A program made the position numbers and the translations under genes. Below are positions 39,659-47,317 of a stretch of DNA of 64,000 bases, one piece after another. The stretch lies in contig NZ_JAUZVY010000007.1 of assembly GCF_030717955.1 (NCBI RefSeq), positions 62,001 through 126,000 of the forward strand, written 5' to 3'. Within the stretch, counting starts at the first letter, position 1, and the number at the start of each line of letters is the position of its first letter. The notes under the pieces are model-generated. The model worked only from the letters and a program-made list of their open reading frames with translations. It did no database searches and was not told the DNA's origin. The DNA is from Alkalimonas delamerensis. Lineage in GTDB: Bacteria; Pseudomonadota; Gammaproteobacteria; Enterobacterales; Alteromonadaceae.

Positions 39659-40169
39659 ATTTCTCAGTATTTTCCTGCCGATTTGCTTGTTGCCGCTGTT
39701 GCTGGCCAAGTTGGCACTGCATTTTGAATGGTTCGAAGGGGGTACCGCCAGCCAGGGCGAGTGGATGCCGGAAGAGGTTTTTGTGCTGCCGGGTTTGGAG
39801 GCGCATGAAAAAGTATGGCGTCTGGCGGTCATCCCGGCAAACGACTGTACCGAGCGCTGTCAGCAGGGCCTGCATACGGTGCAGCAACTCTTTATTGGTT
39901 TGGGGCGAAAGCAGGTGCAGGTGCAGCCCTGGTTGTTGAGCACTGAACCTGCCGATACCATTCTGCAGCAATACCCGGTGTTCCAGCAGCAACCGGGGGC
40001 TAACAGCAGTCATGCAGCGGTACAAAACTACATTGTGATTGTCGATGTGCAAGGGCTGGCACTGCTGCGCTATCCGTTGCCCAATGATGAGCAGCTGCCG
40101 GCCGATATTGCCCGCGCCATTCGCAGCGATTTGTTAAAACTGATGAACTATGATCGGATCCGGGTATGA
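39645..40169 (+). CDS. Membrane-anchored CxxxC protein of the oxidase assembly cluster
   Basis: 174 residues: one N-terminal membrane helix (about 7-23) and a periplasmic domain with C68-TER-C72 (PANDCTERCQQGL), positioned as the CxxxC of SCO proteins. Its QQLFIGLGRKQVQVQPWLL and C-terminal IVIVDVQGLALLRYP strand-helix pattern fits a thioredoxin-like fold. Proteins of this kind recur between SURF1 and heme A synthase in Pseudomonas and Alteromonadales. Likely a copper- or thiol-handling assembly factor, but that is inference. GAGG 6 bp before the ATG at 39645 fixes the start; ATGA overlap with ctaA follows. Confidence 0.82.
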   Translation: MNKTKFLSIFLPICLLPLLLAKLALHFEWFEGGTASQGEWMPEEVFVLPGLEAHEKVWRLAVIPANDCTERCQQGLHTVQQLFIGLGRKQVQVQPWLLSTEPADTILQQYPVFQQQPGANSSHAAVQNYIVIVDVQGLALLRYPLPNDEQLPADIARAIRSDLLKLMNYDRIRV

Positions 40170-41176
40170 ACAAAGGTCTCTTGCAAAAACTCTCCACTTG
40201 GACTCTGCTGCTGACCATGGTGGTCATTATTCTGGGGGCTTACACCCGCTTGACCGATGCCGGCCTGGGTTGTCCGGACTGGCCCGGCTGTTACGGCTTT
40301 ATAAAAGTGCCGATGACCGAAGCACGGATAGCGCAGGCGGAGCAGGCTTTTCCTGAGCGGCCACTGGAGCCCTTTAAAGCCTGGAACGAGATGATTCATC
40401 GTTACTTTGCCGGCACTTTGGGTTTGATGATCGCGGCTATTTTCTTTATCAGCTGGTTTGGCAGAATTCTGACACCACGCCTGCTGCCAACGGTGCTGGC
40501 GGCTTTGGTGATCTTTCAGGCCGCCCTGGGTGCCTGGACGGTGACCTTGAGCCTGTTGCCCATCGTGGTGATGGCGCACCTGATGGGCGGCTTTACCTTG
40601 CTCTGTTTGCTTGGCCTCTATTGGCTGCAGTTGCGGCCAGAGTATCAGGCTAAGCTGGAACCTCAGCTTGCCAGGCTCAAGCCACTGGCGATTGCAACGA
40701 CGGTGGTGGTGGCACTGCAAATTGCCCTCGGCGGCTGGACCGCCGCCAACTACGCAGCTCTTGCCTGCATTGAGCTGCCAATCTGCGAGCCTGGCTGGGC
40801 CAGCCGGCTGGCACTTGGGGAAGCCTTTAGTTTGCACTTGGGCTACGATGACTACGAGTTTGGCGTGATGTCGCAGGATGCACGCCAAACCATTCATGTC
40901 TTTCACCGAATTGGTGCGGGCATTACCTTACTGGTTACCGGTCTCTTTAGCTGGTTGCTGTGGCAAAAAGCGGCAACCGCCCTGATGAAAAAACTAGCGC
41001 TGGCGCTGGCGGCGATTTTGCTGCTACAGTTTGTGTTAGGGGTACTGAATGTGGTGTTGCATCTGCCGCTGCTGAATGCCGTTGCGCACAACTTTGTCGG
41101 GGCGAATTTATTGCTGTGCATGGTGGTGATCCTCTATCAGCTCAAGCACTGCACCAGGGAACAGGAGAAAGCATAA
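40166..41176 (+). CDS. ctaA: Heme A synthase (CtaA/Cox15)
   Basis: 336 residues and eight predicted membrane helices; converts heme O to heme A. Conserved heme-ligand histidines are in NEMIHRYFAG, MAHLMGGFTLL, QTIHVFHRIGAG and NAVAHNFVGA. The first loop has the characteristic LTDAGLGCPDWPGCYGF cysteine motif, and a second Cys pair is in ALACIELPICEPG. Overlaps its neighbours at both ends (ATGA, TAATG), so translation of the assembly genes is coupled. Confidence 0.96.
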   Translation: MNKGLLQKLSTWTLLLTMVVIILGAYTRLTDAGLGCPDWPGCYGFIKVPMTEARIAQAEQAFPERPLEPFKAWNEMIHRYFAGTLGLMIAAIFFISWFGRILTPRLLPTVLAALVIFQAALGAWTVTLSLLPIVVMAHLMGGFTLLCLLGLYWLQLRPEYQAKLEPQLARLKPLAIATTVVVALQIALGGWTAANYAALACIELPICEPGWASRLALGEAFSLHLGYDDYEFGVMSQDARQTIHVFHRIGAGITLLVTGLFSWLLWQKAATALMKKLALALAAILLLQFVLGVLNVVLHLPLLNAVAHNFVGANLLLCMVVILYQLKHCTREQEKA

Positions 41177-42090
41177 TGGCCATTGCCAAACAACTGAATC
41201 GCCATGCCATCGCCAGCTGGCGCGACTATCTGGAGCTGACCAAGCCCAAGGTGGTGGCATTGCTGGTGCTCACCGCCTGGGTCGGCATGATGCTGGCGGT
41301 ACCGGGCTTGCCCGATGTGCAGGTGATGCTGCTGGCCACGCTGGGCATTGGTTTGTTGTCGGCTGCCGCTGCTGCGCTGAATCATGTGGTTGATCAAAAA
41401 ATTGATGCCAAAATGGCGCGAACCCACAGCCGCCCTGTTGCCAAAGGGCGCATCAGCTCCAATCAGGCCATTGGTTTTGCCCTGCTGCTGGCTGTCAGTG
41501 GTTTTGTGATGCTGTATCTGGGCGTGAATGCCCTGACGGCCTGGCTGACCCTGCTTAGTTTGTTTGGCTATGCGGTGGTGTACACCATGTTTTTAAAACG
41601 TGCTACGCCACAAAATATTGTGATTGGTGGCTTGGCAGGCGCGATGCCGCCTTTGCTCGGTTGGACGGCGGTGACGGGCGAACTGCACGGTTACGCACTG
41701 TTGTTGGTGATGATCATCTTCACCTGGACCCCTCCACACTTTTGGGCACTGGCCATTCACCGCCGTGATGATTACGCCAAGGTGAACATGCCGATGCTGC
41801 CGGTAACCCATGGCATTGCTTTTACCAAAAGCGCCATCCTGCTGTACACCATCATGCTGTTTATTGTCTGCTTGCTGCCTTATGTGGTGGGCATGACCGG
41901 GCTGATTTATCTGGTGGGGGCTTGCCTGCTGAACTTACGCTTTATGCAGCATGCCTGGCGGCTGAAGTTTGCCGATAGCGATGGCCAGGCGATGGCCATG
42001 TTCCGTTTCTCCATCGTTCATTTAATGGTACTTTTTCTGGTACTCTTGCTGGATCATTACTTAAAGATAGCTCCGATTTATGGCTTCTAA
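41176..42090 (+). CDS. ctaB: Protoheme IX farnesyltransferase (heme O synthase)
   Basis: 304-residue UbiA-family prenyltransferase with about nine membrane helices; adds farnesyl to heme B, making heme O. Aspartate-rich motifs are NHVVDQKIDAKMART (first) and HRRDDYAKVNMPML (second); LTKPKVVALLVLTAWVG near the N-terminus is typical of CyoE/CtaB. Start ATG overlaps the ctaA stop by one base. Works with CtaA to make the oxidase's heme A. Confidence 0.96.
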   Translation: MAIAKQLNRHAIASWRDYLELTKPKVVALLVLTAWVGMMLAVPGLPDVQVMLLATLGIGLLSAAAAALNHVVDQKIDAKMARTHSRPVAKGRISSNQAIGFALLLAVSGFVMLYLGVNALTAWLTLLSLFGYAVVYTMFLKRATPQNIVIGGLAGAMPPLLGWTAVTGELHGYALLLVMIIFTWTPPHFWALAIHRRDDYAKVNMPMLPVTHGIAFTKSAILLYTIMLFIVCLLPYVVGMTGLIYLVGACLLNLRFMQHAWRLKFADSDGQAMAMFRFSIVHLMVLFLVLLLDHYLKIAPIYGF

Positions 42091-42721
42091 ACTTTTCTTT
42101 CCTTTGATCGCGGTGCTGGCGCTGGTCGCTGGTGTAACAGGTTACCACTGGCTGCAAAACAGCCATCAACCGGAACACACGCTGCTGTACCCGCAGCCGC
42201 GGGTGTTGTCGGATTTCAGGCTGACCAGTCATACCGGCTCTGCGGTGACAAGGGACCAGCTGTATGGTCAGTGGACACTGGCTTTTGTCGGATACACCTA
42301 CTGCCCGGATATTTGCCCGTTAACCCTGGCGCAACTGGCCGGTTTGCATGATGACTTGCAGCGGCATGTGTCGGAGCCACTCGGTATTTGGTTCGTGTCG
42401 GTGGACCCGAACCGGGACACACCGCAACAAATGGCCAGCTATGTGCAGTATTTTCAGCAGGCTGCCATCACCGGGGTGACTGCCGGCCATGATCAGCTGT
42501 TTCCTTTTGTCCGCCAATTGGGGCTGATGTACGCCATGTCGAGTACCACCGATGAGCATTACTTGGTGGACCACAGCGCTTCCATTGTGCTGATCAATCC
42601 AAAGGGGCAGTTGGTGGCAATGTTCAAGCCAGAGTTGGCCGAAGGGCGGGTCCCCACCGTACACAGTGAGGATTTACTGGCCGATTTCCCCTGGGTGATC
42701 CGGCAGCTTAGCCGAAGCTAA
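42080..42721 (+). CDS. SCO1/SenC-family copper chaperone
   Basis: 213 residues with one N-terminal membrane helix (about 5-24) and a periplasmic thioredoxin fold. Copper ligands: C75 and C79 (YTYCPDICP) and H164 (YLVDHSAS). Required for delivering copper to the CuA site of subunit II. Overlaps ctaB by 11 bp, last gene of the assembly operon. Its stop codon lies in the loop of the following terminator hairpin. Confidence 0.95.
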   Translation: MASKLFFPLIAVLALVAGVTGYHWLQNSHQPEHTLLYPQPRVLSDFRLTSHTGSAVTRDQLYGQWTLAFVGYTYCPDICPLTLAQLAGLHDDLQRHVSEPLGIWFVSVDPNRDTPQQMASYVQYFQQAAITGVTAGHDQLFPFVRQLGLMYAMSSTTDEHYLVDHSASIVLINPKGQLVAMFKPELAEGRVPTVHSEDLLADFPWVIRQLSRS

Positions 42722-42736
42722 GCTGTCGGCATTTTT
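42711..42736 (+). terminator. Terminator overlapping the SCO stop codon
   Basis: GCCGAAGC-TAA-GCT(G)TCGGC then ATTTTT: an 8-bp stem with one bulged G, whose three-base loop is the SCO stop codon. Confidence 0.65.
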
Positions 42737-42762
42737 AAGCCGCTGCTCTTAAGCCGCTGCTC
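42735..42762 (+). repeat. Tandem 14-bp direct repeat between convergent genes
   Basis: Two perfect copies of TTAAGCCGCTGCTC (42735-42748 and 42749-42762); the second reaches the stop codon of the deacetylase gene. Confidence 0.85.
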
Positions 42763-43802
42763 TAGTCGCTGGAGCGGCCGTAGAGCCAGGGTTGCGAGTA
42801 CCAATAGAAGTAACCACGCTTGCTGATGGATGGGGCAGTGCAGTTGTAGCGCGCTCTGCCTTGACGCAGTGGCTTGCTGGCCTGAGCAACAAAGGTCTGG
42901 CCATCCTCCAGCCACTCGGGTTCAATCACTTCCATACCGGCAAAGCAGCGCAGCTGCGCAGGGCGAAAATCGTCAACCTCCAGTTGCAACGACAGCGTCG
43001 GTGGGTTTTGCGAACTAGTCACCATCGGATCGGCCTGGCGATGCTGCACAATGGTAAAAGGCAGGGTGCGTAGCTTTTGCGCCAGATCCGACATTTCAGC
43101 AAAACGGCCAGCGGCCGGAAAGCGAGGCACCCGGGTCATCTTGGTGCTAGGGCCAACGGCACCGGATTGTTGGCCAATACCGATAAAGCCCAACTCCTTG
43201 ACCAGGGCTTCCAAGCGGGGGCTGAACTCCCCATAGGGGTAGGCCAGCAGACGGTGACTTTGGCCGGTTTCTTCTTTGATGCGGCGCTCTGCATCCAAGA
43301 TGGTGGCACGCATCCGCTGCAACCAGGCCTCTTTGCTTTCACCGGGTTCGGGCTGCGCCATCTTCTCGTGGTACATGGCATGGTTGGCAACCAGCACACC
43401 ATCCTCACTCATACGGCGGATCTGATCCCAGCTCATCACCGGCCCGGTGCGGTTGTCGATGTCGCCCGGGCTGATAAAAATGGTGTAGGGTACGCCATAC
43501 TCCATCAAAATAGGGTGGGCAGCGGTGTAATTGTTGGCGTAGCCATCATCAAAGGTAATGGCAACCGCATTGTGCGGCACCGGCTCACCGTTTTGCAGCT
43601 GCTGCAGCAAGACATCTAGGGGCATTACCTTGAAGTTGTGTTCCTTCAAGTGGTCCAGGTGTTCACGCAGTTCGGCTTCGGTGGTGCTGCTGACTCTGGG
43701 CGTGTCTTCGGCAATGTGATGGTAAATCAGGATCACTGCGGCCTGGGCTGGAGAGCAAAGCAGCCAGAGCAACAGCAACAGACTCAGTAGCATTGATTTC
43801 AC
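42762..43802 (-). CDS. Polysaccharide deacetylase-family protein (secreted)
   Basis: About 346 residues with a signal peptide (MLLSLLLLLWLLCSPAQA) and a NodB-type carbohydrate esterase 4 domain. Metal/catalytic motif AITFDDGYANNY (TFDDG), then ANHAMYHEKM and LLAYPYGEFSPRL. Histidines of the usual H(S/T)xxH metal motif are partly changed (NHAMYHEK), so activity may be altered. The C-terminal ~100 residues, with several cysteines and aromatic residues, are outside the CE4 fold. AAGGAGG precedes a GTG at 43802, making that the likelier start over the ATG at 43793. Confidence 0.85.
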   Translation of the reverse strand: MKSMLLSLLLLLWLLCSPAQAAVILIYHHIAEDTPRVSSTTEAELREHLDHLKEHNFKVMPLDVLLQQLQNGEPVPHNAVAITFDDGYANNYTAAHPILMEYGVPYTIFISPGDIDNRTGPVMSWDQIRRMSEDGVLVANHAMYHEKMAQPEPGESKEAWLQRMRATILDAERRIKEETGQSHRLLAYPYGEFSPRLEALVKELGFIGIGQQSGAVGPSTKMTRVPRFPAAGRFAEMSDLAQKLRTLPFTIVQHRQADPMVTSSQNPPTLSLQLEVDDFRPAQLRCFAGMEVIEPEWLEDGQTFVAQASKPLRQGRARYNCTAPSISKRGYFYWYSQPWLYGRSSD

Positions 43803-43839
43803 AGGGCCTCCTTGTTCTGATTTGGGCCGACCGGGCATT

Positions 43840-44418
43840 TTAGTAGTAAGAGTGCTCACCACGCTGATGTTCGGTCACGTCTTTCACGCCGGTTAACTCG
43901 CCGGCAAAACGATTCAGCAGTTCTTTTTCGATGCCTTCTTTCAGCGTCAGATCAACCTGAGCACAGCCGTTGCAACCACCACCGAATTGCAGCACCACAA
44001 CGCCGTCGGTGTTCAGCTCGACCACCCGAACATTGCCGCCATGGTTAGCCAGCTGCGGGTTGATTTCGGCATCAATCATGTATTGGACCCGTTCGCGCAG
44101 CGGCGCATCGTCACTGACCTTGCGTACCTTGGCGTTCGGCGCTTTTAACGTTAGCTGCGAGCCCATCTGATCGGTGACAAAGTCAATTTCAGCATCCACT
44201 AAAAAGGGTTGGCTCTCAGCATCGACCACGGCAGAAAAACCAGTAAAAGGCAGCTGCAGATCAGTGGCCTCCACCGAGTCGGGCGGACAGTAAGAAACGC
44301 CACACTCCGCGCTGGCCGTGCCTGGGTTGACGACAAAGACCCGGATATGGGTGCCTTCGGGCTGCTTTTCCAACAGCTTAACAAAGTGACTCTGTGCACT
44401 TTCAGAAATTGCGATCAT
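43840..44418 (-). CDS. nfuA: Fe-S biogenesis protein NfuA
   Basis: 192-residue iron-sulfur carrier: N-terminal degenerate A-type (IscA-like) domain (1-95) and C-terminal Nfu domain with cluster-binding C149-NG-C152 (GGGCNGCAQVD). Delivers 4Fe-4S clusters under stress. Starts MIAISESAQSHFVKLL as in relatives. In Escherichia coli it neighbours gntX (comF) and bioH; here those genes lie 3 kb away beyond an M14 peptidase gene. Confidence 0.96.
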   Translation of the reverse strand: MIAISESAQSHFVKLLEKQPEGTHIRVFVVNPGTASAECGVSYCPPDSVEATDLQLPFTGFSAVVDAESQPFLVDAEIDFVTDQMGSQLTLKAPNAKVRKVSDDAPLRERVQYMIDAEINPQLANHGGNVRVVELNTDGVVVLQFGGGCNGCAQVDLTLKEGIEKELLNRFAGELTGVKDVTEHQRGEHSYY

Positions 44419-44518
44419 CGTTAGTACCTGACTAAATTACTAGGTTATAGCCTATGATACTCTTCCTGACGAAGGGTTTCCAGCCCGGCTTGAGTTTGGG
44501 CGGCCTTTATTGGACACT

Positions 44519-44542
44519 TATACCCAAGTATCCTCACGATAC
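44519..44542 (+). repeat. Diverged copy of the TATACCCAAGT dispersed repeat
   Basis: 20 of 24 positions match 33249-33272, and similarity continues for about 18 more bases into the ribosome-binding region of the M14 peptidase gene. Confidence 0.6.
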
Positions 44543-44557
44543 GGATTTTCAAATCCG
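44542..44557 (+). promoter_or_regulatory. Hairpin at the M14 peptidase ribosome-binding site
   Basis: CGGATT-TTCA-AATCCG, a perfect 6-bp stem whose last base is the first G of the GGAG ribosome site (44557-44560), 8 bp before the ATG. It could affect translation. Confidence 0.4.
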
Positions 44558-44568
44558 GAGACGACTGC

Positions 44569-47112
44569 ATGAAATACCTGTTACTGACGCTGCTGCTGTG
44601 CAGCTTTCACCTGCAAGCCATCTGGCCAGAGAGCGCGCTTGATCCTGAGGTGCCAACCCCGGCCCAAACATCCGGGTACGCCATGGGCGAGTGGCATTGG
44701 CGTCATGACCAGATACAGCAGTACTTTGAGCGCCTGGCAGCGCATTCTGCGCTGGCTGAGTTGCAGGTGATTGGCTACAGCCATCAGCGGCGTCCTTTGC
44801 TGCAACTGATCGTCTCATCCGAAGCCAACCTGAGCCGGTTGGAGCAAATTCGCCAGCAGAACCAGGCGCAGAGCCGGGGACAGGCTCTGTCCGATGATGC
44901 CCCGGTGATTGTTTGGTTGGGCTACGGTGTGCATGGCAACGAGCCCAGTGCCGCCCACGCCGCTGTGGCTCTGGCTTACTACCTGACCGCCAGCCAGAGC
45001 ACCGAGGTGCAGCAATGGCTGGACGAAGCGGTGATCATTATTCAGCCCAGCCTGAACCCGGATGGCCACGATCGCTTTTCGCATTGGGTCAATATGCACC
45101 GTGGCAAAACACCGGTGGCGGATCCGCAGCATCGTGAGCATGTTGAGCCCTGGCCCAACGGTCGACCCAATCATTATTGGTTCGATCTAAACCGGGACTG
45201 GTTGCTGCTGCAGCATCCGGAAAGTCAGGCCCGAATCGCCGAGTACCATCGCTGGTTGCCCCAGGTGCTGGGTGATTTTCACGAAATGGGCACCAACAGC
45301 ACCTATTTTTTTCAGCCTGGGATCCCAAGCCGCAATTACCCACTGACGCCAGAGCGCAATTTCGAACTGACCCGGATCCTGGCGGAGTTTCATGCCGCCA
45401 GTCTGGATCAGGCGAAAGAGTTGTACTACACCGAAGAAAGCTTCGATGACTTTTACATCGGCAAAGGCTCGACCTACCCGGATGTGACCGGTGGCGTTGG
45501 CATTCTGTTTGAGCAAGCCAGCAGCCGGGGCCATGCGCAGGAGTCCATTCACGGCGTTTTGACCTTTGAGCGTACCATTCGCAATCAGTTGCTGACCTCG
45601 CTGTCGACCATCCGGGGCTCGGTGGAATACCGCCGCGAACTGCAGCGCTATCAGCTGGACTTCTTCCGTTTGGGGCAAACCGAAGCCCGGCAGGAAAATT
45701 ACCGTGGCTACATGCTGACCGAAGGACAGGATAAAACCCGGTTGCAGGCATTGCTGCGGTTGTTACGCCAGCACCAGATTGAGGTCTACCCGCTGGTGCG
45801 CGACTGGCAGGATGGGCAGTATAGTTACCGGGCCGGGGAAAGCTACTTTGTGCCCTTCCAGCAGCCACAGTACCGCCTGCTGAAAGGCGCATTCAGCACC
45901 CGCAAGAATTTCCCGGACAACACCTTTTACGATGTGTCCAGCTGGACCTTGCCTTACGCCTACAACATTGAGTTTCGACCGGTGCAGCGGGACCCATCCC
46001 GGGTTCTGAGCAATGACAACTGGCAGGAGGTTGCTCAGTCGGTTGTCGCACCTGAGTCAGGTGCCTACGCCTACGCTTTTGACTGGCAGGATCAGAATGC
46101 GCCTTTGTTGCTGCAGGCGTTGCTGGCCGATGGGGTCGTCGCCAAAGTCGCTCAAGCTGATTTTACCGCCGTGACCCCGGATGGACCCCAGCCTTTTGTC
46201 GCCGGCTCGGTGTTGATCCCGGCCGGCTTGCAGCAGCAGTCCGATTGGTTTAGCCGCTTGCTGGCGGCGCAGCAACGGTTGTCGTTGCCGCTTTATGCGG
46301 TGCAAACGGGTTTAACGCCGCAGGGCAGTGACCTGGGCAGCTTCCGCTTTGTGCCGGTGTCCTTGCCGCAGGTGCTGCTGCTGGCCGGGCCTGGCATGAA
46401 CTCCACCGAGGTCGGTGAGCTGTGGTACAACCTGGAGCGGCTGGCGGGCATTTCGCCCAGCATGGTGGAGCCTGATCGCTTCAGTCGCATTGACTTAAGC
46501 CGCTACAGCCATATTATTTTGCCCGATGGCAATTACCAAAGCTGGAACAGCGCCGAGCTGGAGCCATTACGACGTTGGCTGAATGCCGGTGGCATCCTTT
46601 GGGGACAAAAACGAGCCCTGAGCTGGCTGGTGCAGCATGAGCTGCTGCAAGCGCAATTGTGGCACCCGGCGGAGATGAACCGGCTGATTTCCCACCAAAA
46701 CCTGCGCTATGCCGATCAAGAGGTGTTGGCCGGGAGGCAGCGGATTGCCGGCGCCATTTTTGAAGCCGAGCTGGATCGCAGCCATCCACTGGCTTTTGGC
46801 TTCCCCCGGGACCGGCTGCCGCTGTTTAAAAACAGCACCTTGTTGTTGCAGCCTTCGCATGCGCCCTTTGTCAATGTCGCTCTGTACAGTGAGCAGCCGC
46901 ATCTGGCTGGTTACACCGCACCGGAGTTTGTCCCCCGTATTGGCCAGGCTGCGGCCTTAATTGCGCACAATCATGGTCGGGGACGGGTGATTGCCATGAC
47001 CGACAATCCGGTGTTTCGTGGCTACTTTAAAGGCTCCAGCCGCTTGCTGATCAATGCCTTGTATCTGGGCCACACCTTTTCCGCCAGCCCGCAAACCGAG
47101 GAAGAGGATTAG
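44569..47112 (+). CDS. Secreted M14-family zinc carboxypeptidase-like protein
   Basis: 847 residues with a signal peptide (about 1-17). The M14 domain (about 40-340) carries zinc ligands H122 and E125 (GYGVHGNEPS) and H238 (GDFHEMG), and the catalytic Glu E315 (GILFEQASSR); NPDGHDRF and DLNRDW line the site. The large C-terminal half (about 500-847) has an alpha/beta layout like glutamine-amidotransferase folds (VLLLAGPGMNSTEVGELWYNLE, RIDLSRYSHIILPDG), typical of the large M14 peptidases of Alteromonadales. Inserted between nfuA and comF/bioH, and flanked by dispersed repeats on both sides. Confidence 0.9.
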   Translation: MKYLLLTLLLCSFHLQAIWPESALDPEVPTPAQTSGYAMGEWHWRHDQIQQYFERLAAHSALAELQVIGYSHQRRPLLQLIVSSEANLSRLEQIRQQNQAQSRGQALSDDAPVIVWLGYGVHGNEPSAAHAAVALAYYLTASQSTEVQQWLDEAVIIIQPSLNPDGHDRFSHWVNMHRGKTPVADPQHREHVEPWPNGRPNHYWFDLNRDWLLLQHPESQARIAEYHRWLPQVLGDFHEMGTNSTYFFQPGIPSRNYPLTPERNFELTRILAEFHAASLDQAKELYYTEESFDDFYIGKGSTYPDVTGGVGILFEQASSRGHAQESIHGVLTFERTIRNQLLTSLSTIRGSVEYRRELQRYQLDFFRLGQTEARQENYRGYMLTEGQDKTRLQALLRLLRQHQIEVYPLVRDWQDGQYSYRAGESYFVPFQQPQYRLLKGAFSTRKNFPDNTFYDVSSWTLPYAYNIEFRPVQRDPSRVLSNDNWQEVAQSVVAPESGAYAYAFDWQDQNAPLLLQALLADGVVAKVAQADFTAVTPDGPQPFVAGSVLIPAGLQQQSDWFSRLLAAQQRLSLPLYAVQTGLTPQGSDLGSFRFVPVSLPQVLLLAGPGMNSTEVGELWYNLERLAGISPSMVEPDRFSRIDLSRYSHIILPDGNYQSWNSAELEPLRRWLNAGGILWGQKRALSWLVQHELLQAQLWHPAEMNRLISHQNLRYADQEVLAGRQRIAGAIFEAELDRSHPLAFGFPRDRLPLFKNSTLLLQPSHAPFVNVALYSEQPHLAGYTAPEFVPRIGQAAALIAHNHGRGRVIAMTDNPVFRGYFKGSSRLLINALYLGHTFSASPQTEEED

Positions 47113-47120
47113 CCGCTAGT

Positions 47121-47148
47121 TAGTGCCCGTCCAGAAAGGCGGGCACTA
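47121..47148. other. Intergenic hairpin H1
   Basis: Perfect 9-bp stem TAGTGCCCG (47121-47129)/CGGGCACTA (47140-47148), which can extend inward by CC/GG after one mismatch. May end M14 peptidase transcription but lacks a U-run. Confidence 0.65.
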
Positions 47149-47150
47149 GC

Positions 47151-47170
47151 GCAGCGCAGGGATGCGCTGC
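47151..47170. other. Intergenic hairpin H2
   Basis: Perfect 8-bp stem GCAGCGCA/TGCGCTGC with a GGGA loop, a GNRA-type tetraloop in RNA. Confidence 0.7.
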
Positions 47171-47202
47171 CATTTTCAGTGCGTGGTAACGCATTGAAAA
47201 TG
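47171..47202. other. Intergenic hairpin H3
   Basis: CATTTTCAGTGCG (47171-47183) with CGCATTGAAAATG (47190-47202): 13-bp stem with one mismatch (G-T), six-base loop. Confidence 0.7.
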
Positions 47203-47205
47203 TGA

Positions 47206-47278
47206 GACAAATGGAAAGCGGGTATAGGGATGTACCGTTTCGCGAACCTAAGGATGGAAATCGCAATTTTCATTTGTC
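47206..47278. repeat. 51-bp dispersed repeat (copy B) bounded by inverted repeats
   Basis: 12-bp ends GACAAATGGAAA (47206-47217) and TTTTCATTTGTC (47267-47278) are inverted repeats with one mismatch. They enclose 47214-47264, which matches the reverse complement of 33291-33341 at 47 of 51 positions. The layout resembles a tiny non-autonomous palindromic element. Confidence 0.7.
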
Positions 47279-47280
47279 GT

Positions 47281-47311
47281 TCCAGAATAAGGGCAGGAGC
47301 CCGTTTCTGGA
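47281..47311. other. Intergenic hairpin H5
   Basis: TCCAGAA/TTCTGGA outer stem and GGGC-AGGA-GCCC inner stem, separated by small internal loops; ends 7 bp before the comF stop codon. Confidence 0.65.
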
Positions 47312-47317
47312 TGAAAA

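Noticed and set aside
42735..42762. Tandem repeat as a possible CRISPR or integron site
   Set aside because: Two contiguous copies without spacers, no cas genes or integrase.
47206..47278. Insertion sequence
   Set aside because: Too short and without any transposase; at most a non-autonomous palindromic element.
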